This document shows positions 30,711 to 41,044 of a stretch of 52,780 nt of DNA, one piece after another. The stretch comes from Woeseia sp. Lineage in GTDB: Bacteria; Pseudomonadota; Gammaproteobacteria; Steroidobacterales; Woeseiaceae. The notes under the pieces are model-generated. The model was not told the DNA's origin. It saw only the letters and a program-made list of their open reading frames with translations, and made no database searches. A program made the translations under genes and the position numbers. Positions within the stretch are counted from its first letter, which is position 1. Each line of letters starts with the position of its first letter. The stretch covers positions 1-52,780 of the forward strand of contig JABDKF010000197.1 in NCBI GenBank assembly GCA_013003155.1, in the 5' to 3' direction.

Positions 30711-31060
30711 CGAGGTTCTCCATGACTTAGGGGTAAGCGCCGGACGTGCGCCGTGCGAAACTCTAGCAGCGCGACCTGACTTTGGCCACCAGTCGTCGTC
30801 GCCTGCATTAGGTAACGCTAGCCTTGCGCCGATCGGCGGCCGCGGCAGCGCTATTGTCGAGCAGAAGCCGCTTCCCGTCCTGACAGCCGCCTGTACTTAA
30901 ACGTTCATACGAACGTCGTTTTTACTTTGCCGTCCGCGGGTCGCCGAAAACGGCTGAGATCGTCGCGAACAGCGACGTTCCACAGAAGCAATTCACTGCA
31001 AATTGCTATACAATTTTACAACACTTTTTTTACAGTGTTTTTTTCACAAGCGAGGCGATA

Positions 31061-32626
31061 GTGGCGAAGCAAACCGGACTGTTTCGAAAGGCCCACTTTC
31101 TGGGTACCAAGATTCGCGGATTGCGCAAAAGAAACAACCTGACCCTGGAAGATCTGTCGGTCCGTTGTGTGCAGCTCGACGCGGAAAATGCACCGTCGGT
31201 GTCGTACCTGTCGATGATCGAGAATGGCAAACGCATGCCCTCCGAGGATTTGATGGGCGTTATAGCCGCGGTTTTTCAGAAAGACCTCGATTGGTTTTTC
31301 GATGAGACGCTGGAAGAAGAACCTATCAGCACGACGCAGCCCTCAGCGGTCGGCGCAATGCCGCTGGAACCCAGTTTTTTGTTCAGTAGCGAATTGCTGC
31401 AGCTGGCGATCCCGGAATTGCTTTCACAAACCGGCACGACAGGCACACAGTTTGCTCACCTGCTGATTCGCGCGCATCAGGAGACCCGGCAGAACCGTTT
31501 TCCCGACCTGGAACGCGCAGCCGAGTCCATTGGCCGGAAGCAGTTCCCGGTGTCGCTCGACGACCTCTGGCGACTCACTAAACGGGCCGGAATAGGAGTG
31601 CGCTGGTTCGAACGCGCGCCGAGCCGCGGCAAGCGCGGCGATGACGCCGTTCCAGGCACCCTGCTCCGCTCTTTTTACGAGACTCCGGGCACGATATGGC
31701 TTAACAGACGCCTGGAAGATTCGCCACAACGCTTGCGCTATGACCTGGCAAATCACCTCGCGCACCGCGTGCTCCATGACGGCGACGGCGCGCGCGCCGC
31801 GCAGGTATCCGGAGACAGAACGCAAGAACGACGACCAGACTCCGAGTCCCCGCATCTCGATGCAAAGGATATCTTGTATGCCTGGCGGGACTTCGAGTGC
31901 AGTTATTTCGCGGCGGCCTTGCTCGCACCGAAGACACCGTTTCGGCAATTCCTTGCGCGCCATCGCTACGCGACCGATATCGGTGATCGAATCGGCCTGT
32001 CACCGGGCCTCATTATGCGTCGCATGACGAGCGTCTCACCGTACCGCCACTGGCATTATTTTGATGCCTACCCGCCCGGTAACCTGCGCGCCGTGTATCG
32101 CGGCAACGGCATTCCACTGCCGTGGGGGAACATGCGCCTGGTATCCGACCCCTGCCAGCACTGGGCCGTTTTCAAGATGCTCAATGCGCGCGGTAGCAAA
32201 CCCTCTGCGCAAATTTCGGTTCTCCGCAACGGCGATGACAAGCGCTTGTATTGTTGCGAATCGGTGCGCTCTAAAGATGCGGCGGGCAATGCGCACGTCA
32301 TGTGCGTCGGCATCGACCTGGCGCCGGCGCTAAACGCGCAAGGTATTGATGCAGCGACTACCACGGATATGATTGAGTCGGCCTGCAACGAACACGGTGG
32401 CGTGGGCCCGATTCCAGCGGAGGCGCGGCAGCATCTCGAAACGGTCGGCAAGATTCTCAACATCGGCTGGCTGAGCAAGGGTGCTGACAAAGATGCCAGC
32501 ATTATTTGCCCACGGAGTACTAACTGCCCCCGTGACAATCACTGCCTGGGATCCGTCAAACCGCGAAATCGGCGAGGACCTGAGCAATTGCGCGAACAGA
32601 TACTGCATGAGGCAGAGACGGCGTGA
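31061..32626 (+). CDS. XRE-family HTH regulator with a long C-terminal sensor region (short-chain acyl regulator-like)
   Basis: GTG start; KIRGLRKRNNLTLEDLSVRC...SYLSMIENGKRMPSEDLMGVIAAVF; C-terminal ICPRSTNCPRDNHC. Confidence 0.8.
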   Translation: MAKQTGLFRKAHFLGTKIRGLRKRNNLTLEDLSVRCVQLDAENAPSVSYLSMIENGKRMPSEDLMGVIAAVFQKDLDWFFDETLEEEPISTTQPSAVGAMPLEPSFLFSSELLQLAIPELLSQTGTTGTQFAHLLIRAHQETRQNRFPDLERAAESIGRKQFPVSLDDLWRLTKRAGIGVRWFERAPSRGKRGDDAVPGTLLRSFYETPGTIWLNRRLEDSPQRLRYDLANHLAHRVLHDGDGARAAQVSGDRTQERRPDSESPHLDAKDILYAWRDFECSYFAAALLAPKTPFRQFLARHRYATDIGDRIGLSPGLIMRRMTSVSPYRHWHYFDAYPPGNLRAVYRGNGIPLPWGNMRLVSDPCQHWAVFKMLNARGSKPSAQISVLRNGDDKRLYCCESVRSKDAAGNAHVMCVGIDLAPALNAQGIDAATTTDMIESACNEHGGVGPIPAEARQHLETVGKILNIGWLSKGADKDASIICPRSTNCPRDNHCLGSVKPRNRRGPEQLREQILHEAETA

Positions 32627-32655
32627 TCACCACTTGTACTATCGAACCTTGAGGA

Positions 32656-33603
32656 TCAGGCAGGAAAGAAGTCGATAGGCTTCGTGGTCGTTATTGCCTC
32701 GACGTCTCGTGCCTCAAAGCGGAACAGACGCACACGCTGCACAAGTTTGCGTTCAAGCTCGTCATCGTCGAGTTCGCTGGAAATTACTTCGCACAAAGTT
32801 ACCTGGCCATCGGGCGCGATTGTCAGGCGCAGTACGAGCTTGCCTTCGAGCGTCGGGTCAGCACGTAGTGCGCGATTGTACAAAGCAAATATCGCGCCTT
32901 TGTTACGGTCGAAGACCAACTCTATTTCCTCGCGGCTGCGCGATGCCTTGCCGCTACTGCCGGTGCGCCGAGTCGCGTTGCCGGCGGCTGCAAGTCCGGC
33001 TACCGGGCTATCGACCTGCGTTGTATTGCGCTCACCCAGTCCGCTGCCACCGGTATTTCGACTGAGTGCAGCAGTGTTGATACCGCGACTGGCGGCGCCG
33101 GCACTCGAGGTAATCATTGAACGTTCGTTGCGTTTTGCTTCGCCCACTGCTGCGGACAGCTCGCGGGTGTCCTGAACCTGGTCAAGCAGGTCGTTGTCGC
33201 GCAGTGCGGCGAGGTCCTCGGCAAACGGCAAGAGCGCTGCCCTGGCTTTTTCGCGAGCCTGAACCTGCAAGTCAATGGGCTCGGGTTCCGGCTCGGGCGC
33301 GGGTTCTGCGTCAGCAACAGCCGTCGGTTCTGGCTCAACCCATGGTTTGATTTCTGGTTCCGGCTCGGGCTCGACACGTGGCGGTGGCGGTGGCGGTTTG
33401 TCCTGCAACAACAACTTTGCGATACGCGGCGGAATCTCGTCGAGTTCGTACGGGTCGGGTTGCGGTGCCGGCAAGAACGGCCAGATCAGACCTACGACCG
33501 CGATGGCCAACAGTACAATGAAAAGCTGCCGCCGGAAGCGATGCTCCTGGCCGCTGCTGTCGCTCCATGCCAGCTCGTACTCTCTGTAGAAAGGAATATC
33601 CAA
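32656..33603 (-). CDS. AgmX/PglI C-terminal domain, TonB-like energy-transducing protein
   Basis: One N-terminal TM, Pro/Glu-rich spacer (PPPPPPRVEPEPEPEIKPWVEPEP), C-terminal GAIFALYNRALRADPTLEGKLVLRLTIAPDGQVTLCEVISSELDDDELERKLVQRVRLFRF. Confidence 0.88.
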   Translation of the reverse strand: MDIPFYREYELAWSDSSGQEHRFRRQLFIVLLAIAVVGLIWPFLPAPQPDPYELDEIPPRIAKLLLQDKPPPPPPRVEPEPEPEIKPWVEPEPTAVADAEPAPEPEPEPIDLQVQAREKARAALLPFAEDLAALRDNDLLDQVQDTRELSAAVGEAKRNERSMITSSAGAASRGINTAALSRNTGGSGLGERNTTQVDSPVAGLAAAGNATRRTGSSGKASRSREEIELVFDRNKGAIFALYNRALRADPTLEGKLVLRLTIAPDGQVTLCEVISSELDDDELERKLVQRVRLFRFEARDVEAITTTKPIDFFPA

Positions 33604-33630
33604 TCCGCTGCTCCTGGTCCCGACGTGCCC

Positions 33631-34158
33631 TCAGCGGGCGGCGGAAAGCTGCTCTAGCTGGTCCGAACTTTTCTGCATCACCGCGAGGGAAATGCGTCCA
33701 TAGTCAGCATCAGTACAGGTGGCCATCACTTTTTTCAGCAAACGATAGGGTATTTCCTTGTCGCCCATGATCGTCACCTCGCGATTGACGATCTCTTCTG
33801 CTGCTTCGCGACGCAATACGCGATCGCTTTGGCGCCGCAACGCCTCTTTGAGTTCAACGATGATGTTGCCGGAGAGTCGCAACGCATCTTCGACTCTTGC
33901 AATGGGTTTGCCCTGCACCAGGATTTGCTCCTCGCCAATCAGCACAATTACGGTTTCACGTGCTTTTTCCTCAGCGATAGATTGCGGCAGCTGTATGTCC
34001 TTTGCGTTCGGCAACACTTCAACTTCGGAAGAATTGACGAGTAGAAAAAACACCAGGATAGTGAATATGTCCATTAGCGACACAAGGTTAAGGGCGCCGC
34101 CTTTTTTCGCGCGTTCATGGCGCTGGTCCATGCGCCTGGCACGGGCTGACATCTTCAT
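33631..34158 (-). CDS. ExbD/TolR-family protein with canonical TM Asp (D30)
   Basis: GGALNLVSLMDIFTILVFFLLVNSSE; GAC codon at 34069-34071. Confidence 0.87.
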   Translation of the reverse strand: MKMSARARRMDQRHERAKKGGALNLVSLMDIFTILVFFLLVNSSEVEVLPNAKDIQLPQSIAEEKARETVIVLIGEEQILVQGKPIARVEDALRLSGNIIVELKEALRRQSDRVLRREAAEEIVNREVTIMGDKEIPYRLLKKVMATCTDADYGRISLAVMQKSSDQLEQLSAAR

Positions 34159-34160
34159 GC

Positions 34161-34673
34161 CTACGCGCCCTCCGCGCTAATCGGCGCATCACCGATAGAA
34201 ATTTCGGGGAACAGATCCGTTCGCACAATTGAGTCGTCGACGATGTTCTCGCCCATGCGAACGCGATCCATCACCTGCACGAGCGTGTCATACGGGATGT
34301 CTGCCTCGAGCAGAATTGAGGCATCCGTTTTTTCCGGGTAGGCATTTTTCAATTCGCCTAGTTTTTCACTCATCGCCGCGAAGTCGTAGCCGTTATCGCC
34401 CATCGGGTAGGTCCCCAACACGCCGATCGTGCGATCGCCAACTTCGATACGGTCACCGCGCACAATGATTTCCAATTGAAAAACCTGTTCTTCTTTATCG
34501 GCAGATTCACTTGAGGAGCCGGGCAGATTCAATTCCAGAATTGCCAGTCGCGAGAACACTGCGGTAATCAAGAGGAATGGTACGAGTATGACCATCAGAT
34601 TCATGAAGGCCGTTATGTTTAGCTCAGCAGTCTCCGTATTGCGGCGGCGACCAATCTGACGGCGACGTGTCAC
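34161..34673 (-). CDS. ExbD/TolR-family protein with Asn at the TM Asp position (N25)
   Basis: ELNITAFMNLMVILVPFLLITAVFSRLAILELNLP; AAT codon at 34599-34601. Confidence 0.82.
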   Translation of the reverse strand: MTRRRQIGRRRNTETAELNITAFMNLMVILVPFLLITAVFSRLAILELNLPGSSSESADKEEQVFQLEIIVRGDRIEVGDRTIGVLGTYPMGDNGYDFAAMSEKLGELKNAYPEKTDASILLEADIPYDTLVQVMDRVRMGENIVDDSIVRTDLFPEISIGDAPISAEGA

Positions 34674-35326
34674 GCAGCGGCTCCCGCCGGACTGTTCTGG
34701 CGCTCGGTAATTGCATTCAGAAACTTGACGCTCGCCATCTCCAGGCTATCGACGATCTGGTTCGTCTTGGTTTGCAACAACGCATGAAAAAGCAGCAACG
34801 GAATCGCAACCATGAGTCCGAAAGCCGTTGTATTCATCGCCACCGAGATGCTTGCCGACAACATGTCCGCCTTATCGGCCGGATTCGCGTTGGATACCGC
34901 GGTAAAGGCATTGATGAGGCCAATAATTGTGCCGAGCAGACCGAGCAGTGTCGCGATATTGGCGAGAGTTGCCAGGTAATGCGTACGCTTCTCAAGGCGC
35001 GGCATTACTTCCATCAGACTCTCTTCCATGGCCTTCTCGACGTCGTCTCGTCGTCTCGCGGACTTCACCCGGTACAAACCGTAGGTCAGGATCGACGCAA
35101 TCGCAGCTTTCGACTTCGTGGTCTCTGCGGCAGCCTGTTGAAAATTACCGGCTTTCAGAAATGGCACGATCTTGCTCCATAGCGCGCGGTTGCTCGCACC
35201 TGAAGCAGTCAGGTATACCCAGCGTTCGACCGCAATAGTCAAGCCCAAGCCGAAAACGATCAGGATCGGGTACATGAACACACCGCCCTGTTGAAAAAAA
35301 CGCACGATGGCGCCCAGATCATCCAT
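34670..35326 (-). CDS. MotA/TolQ/ExbB proton channel family protein
   Basis: GGVFMYPILIVFGLGLTIAVERWVYL...LATLANIATLLGLLGTIIGLINAF...SISVAMNTTAFGLMVAIPLLLFHALLQ. Confidence 0.92.
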   Translation of the reverse strand: MDDLGAIVRFFQQGGVFMYPILIVFGLGLTIAVERWVYLTASGASNRALWSKIVPFLKAGNFQQAAAETTKSKAAIASILTYGLYRVKSARRRDDVEKAMEESLMEVMPRLEKRTHYLATLANIATLLGLLGTIIGLINAFTAVSNANPADKADMLSASISVAMNTTAFGLMVAIPLLLFHALLQTKTNQIVDSLEMASVKFLNAITERQNSPAGAAA

Positions 35327-35366
35327 TTGATGACTCCTCATCTTGTGCAAATGTTAGTTGGTACAT

Positions 35367-35768
35367 TTAGTCCTCCTGCAAATCCTCGTAGTAGCGGATT
35401 TGCCTGACAAACTCGCTGCGATCGATCGGCGCGAGAATTTCATCCAGTAAAGTATTGGCGGGCTTGCCGATCAGGTCGCCGGGCTCAGACTTTTGCCACG
35501 GCACGATATACAGGACCTTCGGTAGCTCCTGGTTGCCGGTAATCTCCGTGCGATCAAGATCGAGTTCATCCATTACTCCGTCGTTCGCTATGACGCGCCG
35601 ACTGCTCCTCGGCAGCGTGTCCTCTGCGCTTTGCGCCGTCGACGTGACGATCTCATCCGCGCTAACGACAACGGCAGGCTCAAGATCGTCGATTGCGCTA
35701 CTGTCCTGTGCCACGGCCGATGTCGCCAGAAACGACAACGCCAATAGTCCAATGAATTTCCTGTGCAT
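35367..35768 (-). CDS. Exported protein of unknown function
   Basis: MHRKFIGLLALSFLATSAVAQDSS signal peptide; lies inside the ExbB/D operon. Confidence 0.65.
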   Translation of the reverse strand: MHRKFIGLLALSFLATSAVAQDSSAIDDLEPAVVVSADEIVTSTAQSAEDTLPRSSRRVIANDGVMDELDLDRTEITGNQELPKVLYIVPWQKSEPGDLIGKPANTLLDEILAPIDRSEFVRQIRYYEDLQED

Positions 35769-35773
35769 GCCGG

Positions 35774-36391
35774 CTACTCCGTCACATTTGCAGTACGTTG
35801 AGAGGCAGCGATACGCCGCTTTAAGTCGACGATCCATTTCTCCACCCGCTGGTCACTGGCACCAAGCCCTTGATATTTTTGGTAATGGTCCAGAGCGGGC
35901 GCGAGCCGTTGCAGGTATAGCTCGTTAAGCACGCCCAGGTTGTAGTGGGCCAGCCGGTATCCGGGTTCGGCAGCAAGCGCTGCAAGGTAGGCAGTTTCAG
36001 CATCGGCAAAACGGCCCTGACGGCGGCGCAACATGCCGAGTTGATTCAGCGCGGCCGCGTGATCAGGTTTCAGTTGCAACGCATGCTCAATGCTTGCCTC
36101 CGCCTTGCTGTCGTCGCCAGCTCGCGACTGCAATATGGCCAAATTGACGTGCGCTCCGGGGTAGTCCGGATAACGCAGTTGAAATTCCGAGAACCTGAGT
36201 TCTGCCTCGACAACGTCGCCGGCAGCCATCGCTGAAACGGCCTGCTCGTACTGTGTCTGAGCCGCTGGCGGCGCAAGCGCAACGGCATCCCCGCCGCCAG
36301 CTTCGTTGCTTGGCAAAACCGTGCAACCCGAGACCAGTACAGGCAGCAACCAAACCAGGCGGGTGAGTCTAATAAAGCGCAGTAACAACAT
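35774..36391 (-). CDS. TPR-repeat lipoprotein
   Basis: Lipobox VLVSGC; TPRs YPGAHVNLAILQSRAGDDSKAEASIEHALQLKPDHAAALNQLGMLRRRQGRFADAETAYLAAL. Confidence 0.85.
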   Translation of the reverse strand: MLLLRFIRLTRLVWLLPVLVSGCTVLPSNEAGGGDAVALAPPAAQTQYEQAVSAMAAGDVVEAELRFSEFQLRYPDYPGAHVNLAILQSRAGDDSKAEASIEHALQLKPDHAAALNQLGMLRRRQGRFADAETAYLAALAAEPGYRLAHYNLGVLNELYLQRLAPALDHYQKYQGLGASDQRVEKWIVDLKRRIAASQRTANVTE

Positions 36392-39182
36392 CTTCGCTGC
36401 GCTCCTGTTTTGCGTAACGGGCCGGCATCAACTCCGCCAAAGCGGCGAAACTACGCTGCACCCATTCGTCATATATCCCATCTGTGGCACGTGCCGCGTT
36501 CACTTTGTAGAAATCGATCGCTTTTTCTTCGAACGGAAAAGCTTGCTCTTCCAGAAGCAGGTCGTACTCCTCCAGCGCCAGCGCGTCGAGGTCAGCCGGA
36601 CGCTCGGACTGCATCAGGTCAAGGGCGAATTGCTCGTATGCTTCGCCTAACCTGAACGTCGCGGCCGTCGTCACTTCTTCAACAGCGTAGTCAATTGCTA
36701 CGCCGTACAGCGATACCAGTTCTTCCATCATGCTTTTCTTGAAGGTGAGGCTGGAAGCCAGCGGCTGGGTTATCCGAGTGGTCGAGAAGCGTTGCCGCAA
36801 TGGCTCCGCAAGGCGCAGACTTGCAAGCGCGGCAAGGTAACGGCTCCGCTCCGTGCGCTCGCTCCCTGCCATTGCGTCAGCGCGCTGTAAATCTTGCAAG
36901 CGCGTACGCACCAGATTGACATCAGCGCGCTGTTCCGCGAGCTCCAGGAGGCGCGCGCGCGCTTCAAAAGACTCCACAAACGGTTCTGGATACTGGGCGA
37001 CCAGAATTTCCAGGACGCGTTCCTCATCGATGGAATTCTTGCCGTCCTTGTACAGGTCGATTGCATGCCACAACGCCTCACGGCGCACCTCATCGTTGGG
37101 CGAAGCCTGCATGGCAATACGCTCAAACTCCGCGGCTGCGTCTGCGGTGCGTCCCGACTGTCGATAGGCCAAGGCCAGGTTTTTCGTAACATCGTCGGCA
37201 TACTCGCCGTTCGGGAAATTGCTTCTTAAATTTAGCAGGACAGCGCTTGCGCGATCCCAGGCCTGCAACTTCATTAACGCTGCTGCAGCGTCGTACTCCG
37301 CAGTAGCACGAATAGTGGCGTCCGGCACCACGGCGGCGACACGTTGAAAATGACCGACCGCTGTCTCAAGTGCACCCCGTTCCCGAGCGGCCTCACCTTG
37401 TTTGTAGATTGCGGAGGCAATGCGGGTGTCGATCTCCTGTGACGCCACACTGTCGTCAGTCGGCGTGTATTCACGCAGGGCATAGTAAGCGTGTTCGGCA
37501 AGATCGAACTGACCGAGGTCGAATTGCGCGTGGGCAATTACCGTCCATGCGGTGCGCAGCATTGCAGCAGCTGCCGGCGGCTGTTTTTTTACCAAAGACT
37601 GAGCAACGACGATCGCCAGATCAAACTGCTGCTGCGCAAACAGGTCTTCTGCGACCACCGTCAGAACCGCGTTGGACTCAGGGTGCTGCGGGAACGCGTC
37701 GGCAAAACGCAGGCCGCTGTCGAGGTAGCGTGCATGCCAGGATGATTTTGCGTCACCGGACAATTCCGCCTCGTGGCGGCGGTAAGCCAGAATCGCCGCA
37801 TAGGCGGCCTCGGCTGAGCGCTCGTGCTCCGGATAATCATAGGCTGAGCGCTCGTATTCATCGGTCGCCGCTGCAAAATCGGCGCTCTCGAACAGGATTT
37901 CGGCAAGCAAAAAGTTGGTAGCCGCGCTGCCCGTCTCATCGGGAAAATATTCGAGGAATTTTCGATACCAGCGCGCAGCCTGCTGATAGTCGGAAAGTTC
38001 AGCGTCACGCTGAGCTTCCGCGTGGAAGTATTGTGCGAGGTCCGTCAGGTTTGCTTTCAGATTGTCAATGACGTTTTCGTTGCCGGCACGCACGTTGTGT
38101 TGCCAAAACGCCTGATCCAGGCCGTAGCGCTCGACAAAATTTTGCTTCGCTTCCAAAACCAGCGACGCAAAGCCACCCTGCTGGTTGGCATCAATGGCTG
38201 CCGCCTGTAGTTGCGGGGCCCGCGGGTGTGTCGGATTCTCGGCAGCGAAAGCTTCGTAAGTTTTCGCTGCATCGACGAATCGCTCTTTCTCGAGGTACAG
38301 GTCGCCCAGTTTGCGATAGACAAGGTAGCTGTAACCGGGGGACGGGCGGCTGGCAAAAAACTGCTGCATGCTCAGCGGACCATCAAGGTAGGAACAGCTG
38401 ATAGACACCACCCGCAAAGTGTCGTCAACGAGCTCTCGATCAGCGCGACCGAGCACAGCGAGCGGGTCGCCACTAGCCAGGAAATCGATTCCGCGCAGCT
38501 TGTGGTCTAGCAAAGCAAAAAACGCGCCGAAACTTGCCTCGTGCCTGGCGAGCTTAAACTGTGCCCATCCCAACTTGTACAAAGACTGCACGTAGAATCG
38601 CGATCCCTCACCGGCCGCAACGACGTGCTGATAGGCGCGCTCCGCATCACCATAGTTTTTCCGCAGAAACAACATCTCGCCGCGTCGAAACTCAATCTCG
38701 GCACGTCGGGATGTCGTGGGGTATCGAGTGACCAACTCGTTCAGTGTTGCAAGCGATTCGTCAGTTTGGCCAGCCACTTCATAGGCGCGCGCAAGCTGGT
38801 ATAGAACCGTGTCGTTGCGCCGATAATCCGGATACGACTCCAGTAACGACTTGAATAGCGCCACGGCACTTGCAAAACTACTTTGGTCGAGGGTGCCGAC
38901 GTTATCCGACAACTGCTGTGCCTCGGTGGCCTCAAGCTCAAGATCAGCCAGGCGGCGCATCGCCTCGGCCCGCAACAGTGGATCCTCGGATACCAGGTCC
39001 AGAAACTCACGGTAATTGTCGCGTGCCCTTTCGTTGCTGGCGGTAATCTCGCGTTCCGCTGGCACCTCAATACTGCGGCCTTCCAGGCTCTTGATCGTCG
39101 GCGGCTTTTTCTTCGCCGAAGTGACAACAGGCACGATGCTGAGCGCGACAACAAGCAACAGTGACACAGCAGCGCGACTCAT
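36369..39182 (-). CDS. Large exported tetratricopeptide-repeat protein (937 aa)
   Basis: Signal peptide; repeated ALFKSLLESYPDYRRNDTVLYQLARAYEVAGQTDESLATLNELVTRYP units. Confidence 0.87.
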   Translation of the reverse strand: MSRAAVSLLLVVALSIVPVVTSAKKKPPTIKSLEGRSIEVPAEREITASNERARDNYREFLDLVSEDPLLRAEAMRRLADLELEATEAQQLSDNVGTLDQSSFASAVALFKSLLESYPDYRRNDTVLYQLARAYEVAGQTDESLATLNELVTRYPTTSRRAEIEFRRGEMLFLRKNYGDAERAYQHVVAAGEGSRFYVQSLYKLGWAQFKLARHEASFGAFFALLDHKLRGIDFLASGDPLAVLGRADRELVDDTLRVVSISCSYLDGPLSMQQFFASRPSPGYSYLVYRKLGDLYLEKERFVDAAKTYEAFAAENPTHPRAPQLQAAAIDANQQGGFASLVLEAKQNFVERYGLDQAFWQHNVRAGNENVIDNLKANLTDLAQYFHAEAQRDAELSDYQQAARWYRKFLEYFPDETGSAATNFLLAEILFESADFAAATDEYERSAYDYPEHERSAEAAYAAILAYRRHEAELSGDAKSSWHARYLDSGLRFADAFPQHPESNAVLTVVAEDLFAQQQFDLAIVVAQSLVKKQPPAAAAMLRTAWTVIAHAQFDLGQFDLAEHAYYALREYTPTDDSVASQEIDTRIASAIYKQGEAARERGALETAVGHFQRVAAVVPDATIRATAEYDAAAALMKLQAWDRASAVLLNLRSNFPNGEYADDVTKNLALAYRQSGRTADAAAEFERIAMQASPNDEVRREALWHAIDLYKDGKNSIDEERVLEILVAQYPEPFVESFEARARLLELAEQRADVNLVRTRLQDLQRADAMAGSERTERSRYLAALASLRLAEPLRQRFSTTRITQPLASSLTFKKSMMEELVSLYGVAIDYAVEEVTTAATFRLGEAYEQFALDLMQSERPADLDALALEEYDLLLEEQAFPFEEKAIDFYKVNAARATDGIYDEWVQRSFAALAELMPARYAKQERSEDVVTALY

Positions 39183-41041
39183 GGCGCAGTTACTGCTGAT
39201 GCCGACCGGTCGTAGATTGCCGCAAGTGCGAAGCGTGCCTGAACCGAATACGATTGGAGTCGCTGTTGTTGTGCGCGCATTTCACCAATCGCGATTGCCT
39301 GCAAATAGGCACGTTGCCGGTCGAGCACGGCCCTGATCCGCAACTGCAGGCCGGCAATGCGGGGCCGTAGTGTCGCGATGCGGTCGTCAAAGGCGCCGAA
39401 TGATCGCGGTTCATTGCGCATGGACTCATCGACACGTCGGCGCGAGCGCTGCGTTTCGACGAGGGCCACGCCACTCAGGCGCACGTTTTTGCGATTGCGC
39501 CAAAGTCGCTCGTTGAAATCCTTATCAAGTTGCCACTGAAGTACGCCCTTAAGGAGGCGGACCTTACGCTGCAAATCAACAGCTTCGGGAAGGTTTGCTT
39601 GCAGTACCGGATTCGACGCAAGCGCAGCGATCTCGTCCCACAAGGCAAACTCGTCGTCCGTCGCGAGCGCCAGCGAATCACGGTCGCGTTCGATATTGTC
39701 CAAGCGAACGTCAAACGCCAGCTTGCGTTCTATTAATTCCTCAAGATTGGCGCGTCCGAGACTGTCCTGCACGCGCGGTAATCGCTCCGCATACGCCTGT
39801 TCTCGCGTATCGAGCATGTTGCGGAACACGCTGAGATTGCTGGTCCAATGTTCAAGATTGCGCGCGAGATAATCAAGATCGCGATAGTTTTTCAAGCCTT
39901 CCTGAAACTCATGCCTGGCAAGCAAGTGATACAGGTAGCGCGAGCCGTCGGCATCCGGCAGCGCTTCAAGTTGCCAGTGCCAGCCCGTTGCCGCCGGCGC
40001 ATTATCGGCAACAAGACTCGCTAATAATTCGCCGGAGCGAAGCGCCGCGATGGTTTGGTCGATGCGCTCGTTCTCTTCTTTGAAGGCTTCGATCGCGGCA
40101 AGATACTGGTCCGCAGCCTGGCTCACTGCATCGACTTTCGCCAGCGCGTATGGCACCGCAAGCATAGCTTCCTGCACCGCCGGATCGAGTAGATTCCGGT
40201 TGCGCAGCTCCATCCAGGGCACGAGCGCGTTATTGAACTGCTCCATTTCAGCATCTGCCCAGCCAACACCCAGCAACGCCTTATTGGAGAATGGGCCGCT
40301 CAGCCTGACACGCTGCAGGAGGGCTTTCGCCTCCTGCGCGCCGCCTTTTTGCAGGTACGCATAGCCGAGGGCAAGGTTCGCTTTGTCGCGCAACGCGGCG
40401 AGCTCTTCGTTATGTGGCTCGATCAGGCCCAGACTATCAAGCATGCGTGCCGCGTCACGGGTGCTGCCGTTACGAATGAGTGCAACGCCCAGGTTGTAGC
40501 GTGCGTAACTCCCCCACTCGGTTTTGTCCTGAAAGCGATCGAGCAGTTCGATTGCCTGGTCAAATTCACCTTGCTCGATAAGCATTTGGGCAAGCAGCAG
40601 TCGACCCTCTGCGGGCATGGACCCGGGCAGATCACCCTCGATACTGCCCAGTGCCTGCCGTGCCTTGTCGAAGTAGCCGCGTTGTTGCCAGACACGCGCA
40701 AGAAAAAAGAAGGTTCGATCGCGCAGCCCGGAGTCTGAAGTACTGTTCAGCAGTCGCTCGAAAATCTCAGCGGCCCGCTGATGATTCCCGTAGGACAGGT
40801 ACAGGCCACCCAGCAAAAGCTCCGCCTCTGCAGCGTGGTGGGGAAGGTGCTGGCTCTCTTGCGCTGCCAACAATCTTACGATCGCAGGAAAATAGTCTTC
40901 TTTGTAAAAATGAAAAAGGACCTCGCCATAGTGGGGGTCCTCGACGATTGTGGCGCTGTTGTCGTCCTTAGCCTTGGCGTTAGCCGCAGCGAACAACAGG
41001 ATAGAAAACAGGGTAACCAGGTAGGCGTGCGGGAAGGTCAA
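39179..41041 (-). CDS. Exported tetratricopeptide-repeat protein (620 aa)
   Basis: Signal peptide; AEAELLLGGLYLSYGNHQRAAEIFERLL and similar; 4-nt overlap with the next gene. Confidence 0.85.
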   Translation of the reverse strand: MTFPHAYLVTLFSILLFAAANAKAKDDNSATIVEDPHYGEVLFHFYKEDYFPAIVRLLAAQESQHLPHHAAEAELLLGGLYLSYGNHQRAAEIFERLLNSTSDSGLRDRTFFFLARVWQQRGYFDKARQALGSIEGDLPGSMPAEGRLLLAQMLIEQGEFDQAIELLDRFQDKTEWGSYARYNLGVALIRNGSTRDAARMLDSLGLIEPHNEELAALRDKANLALGYAYLQKGGAQEAKALLQRVRLSGPFSNKALLGVGWADAEMEQFNNALVPWMELRNRNLLDPAVQEAMLAVPYALAKVDAVSQAADQYLAAIEAFKEENERIDQTIAALRSGELLASLVADNAPAATGWHWQLEALPDADGSRYLYHLLARHEFQEGLKNYRDLDYLARNLEHWTSNLSVFRNMLDTREQAYAERLPRVQDSLGRANLEELIERKLAFDVRLDNIERDRDSLALATDDEFALWDEIAALASNPVLQANLPEAVDLQRKVRLLKGVLQWQLDKDFNERLWRNRKNVRLSGVALVETQRSRRRVDESMRNEPRSFGAFDDRIATLRPRIAGLQLRIRAVLDRQRAYLQAIAIGEMRAQQQRLQSYSVQARFALAAIYDRSASAVTAP

Positions 41042-41044
41042 AAA

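Noticed and set aside
31020-31044. AACACT-N8-AGTGTT plus T-run as a plus-strand terminator
   Set aside because: Short AT-rich stem directly before the XRE start with no upstream plus-strand gene; more plausibly an operator.
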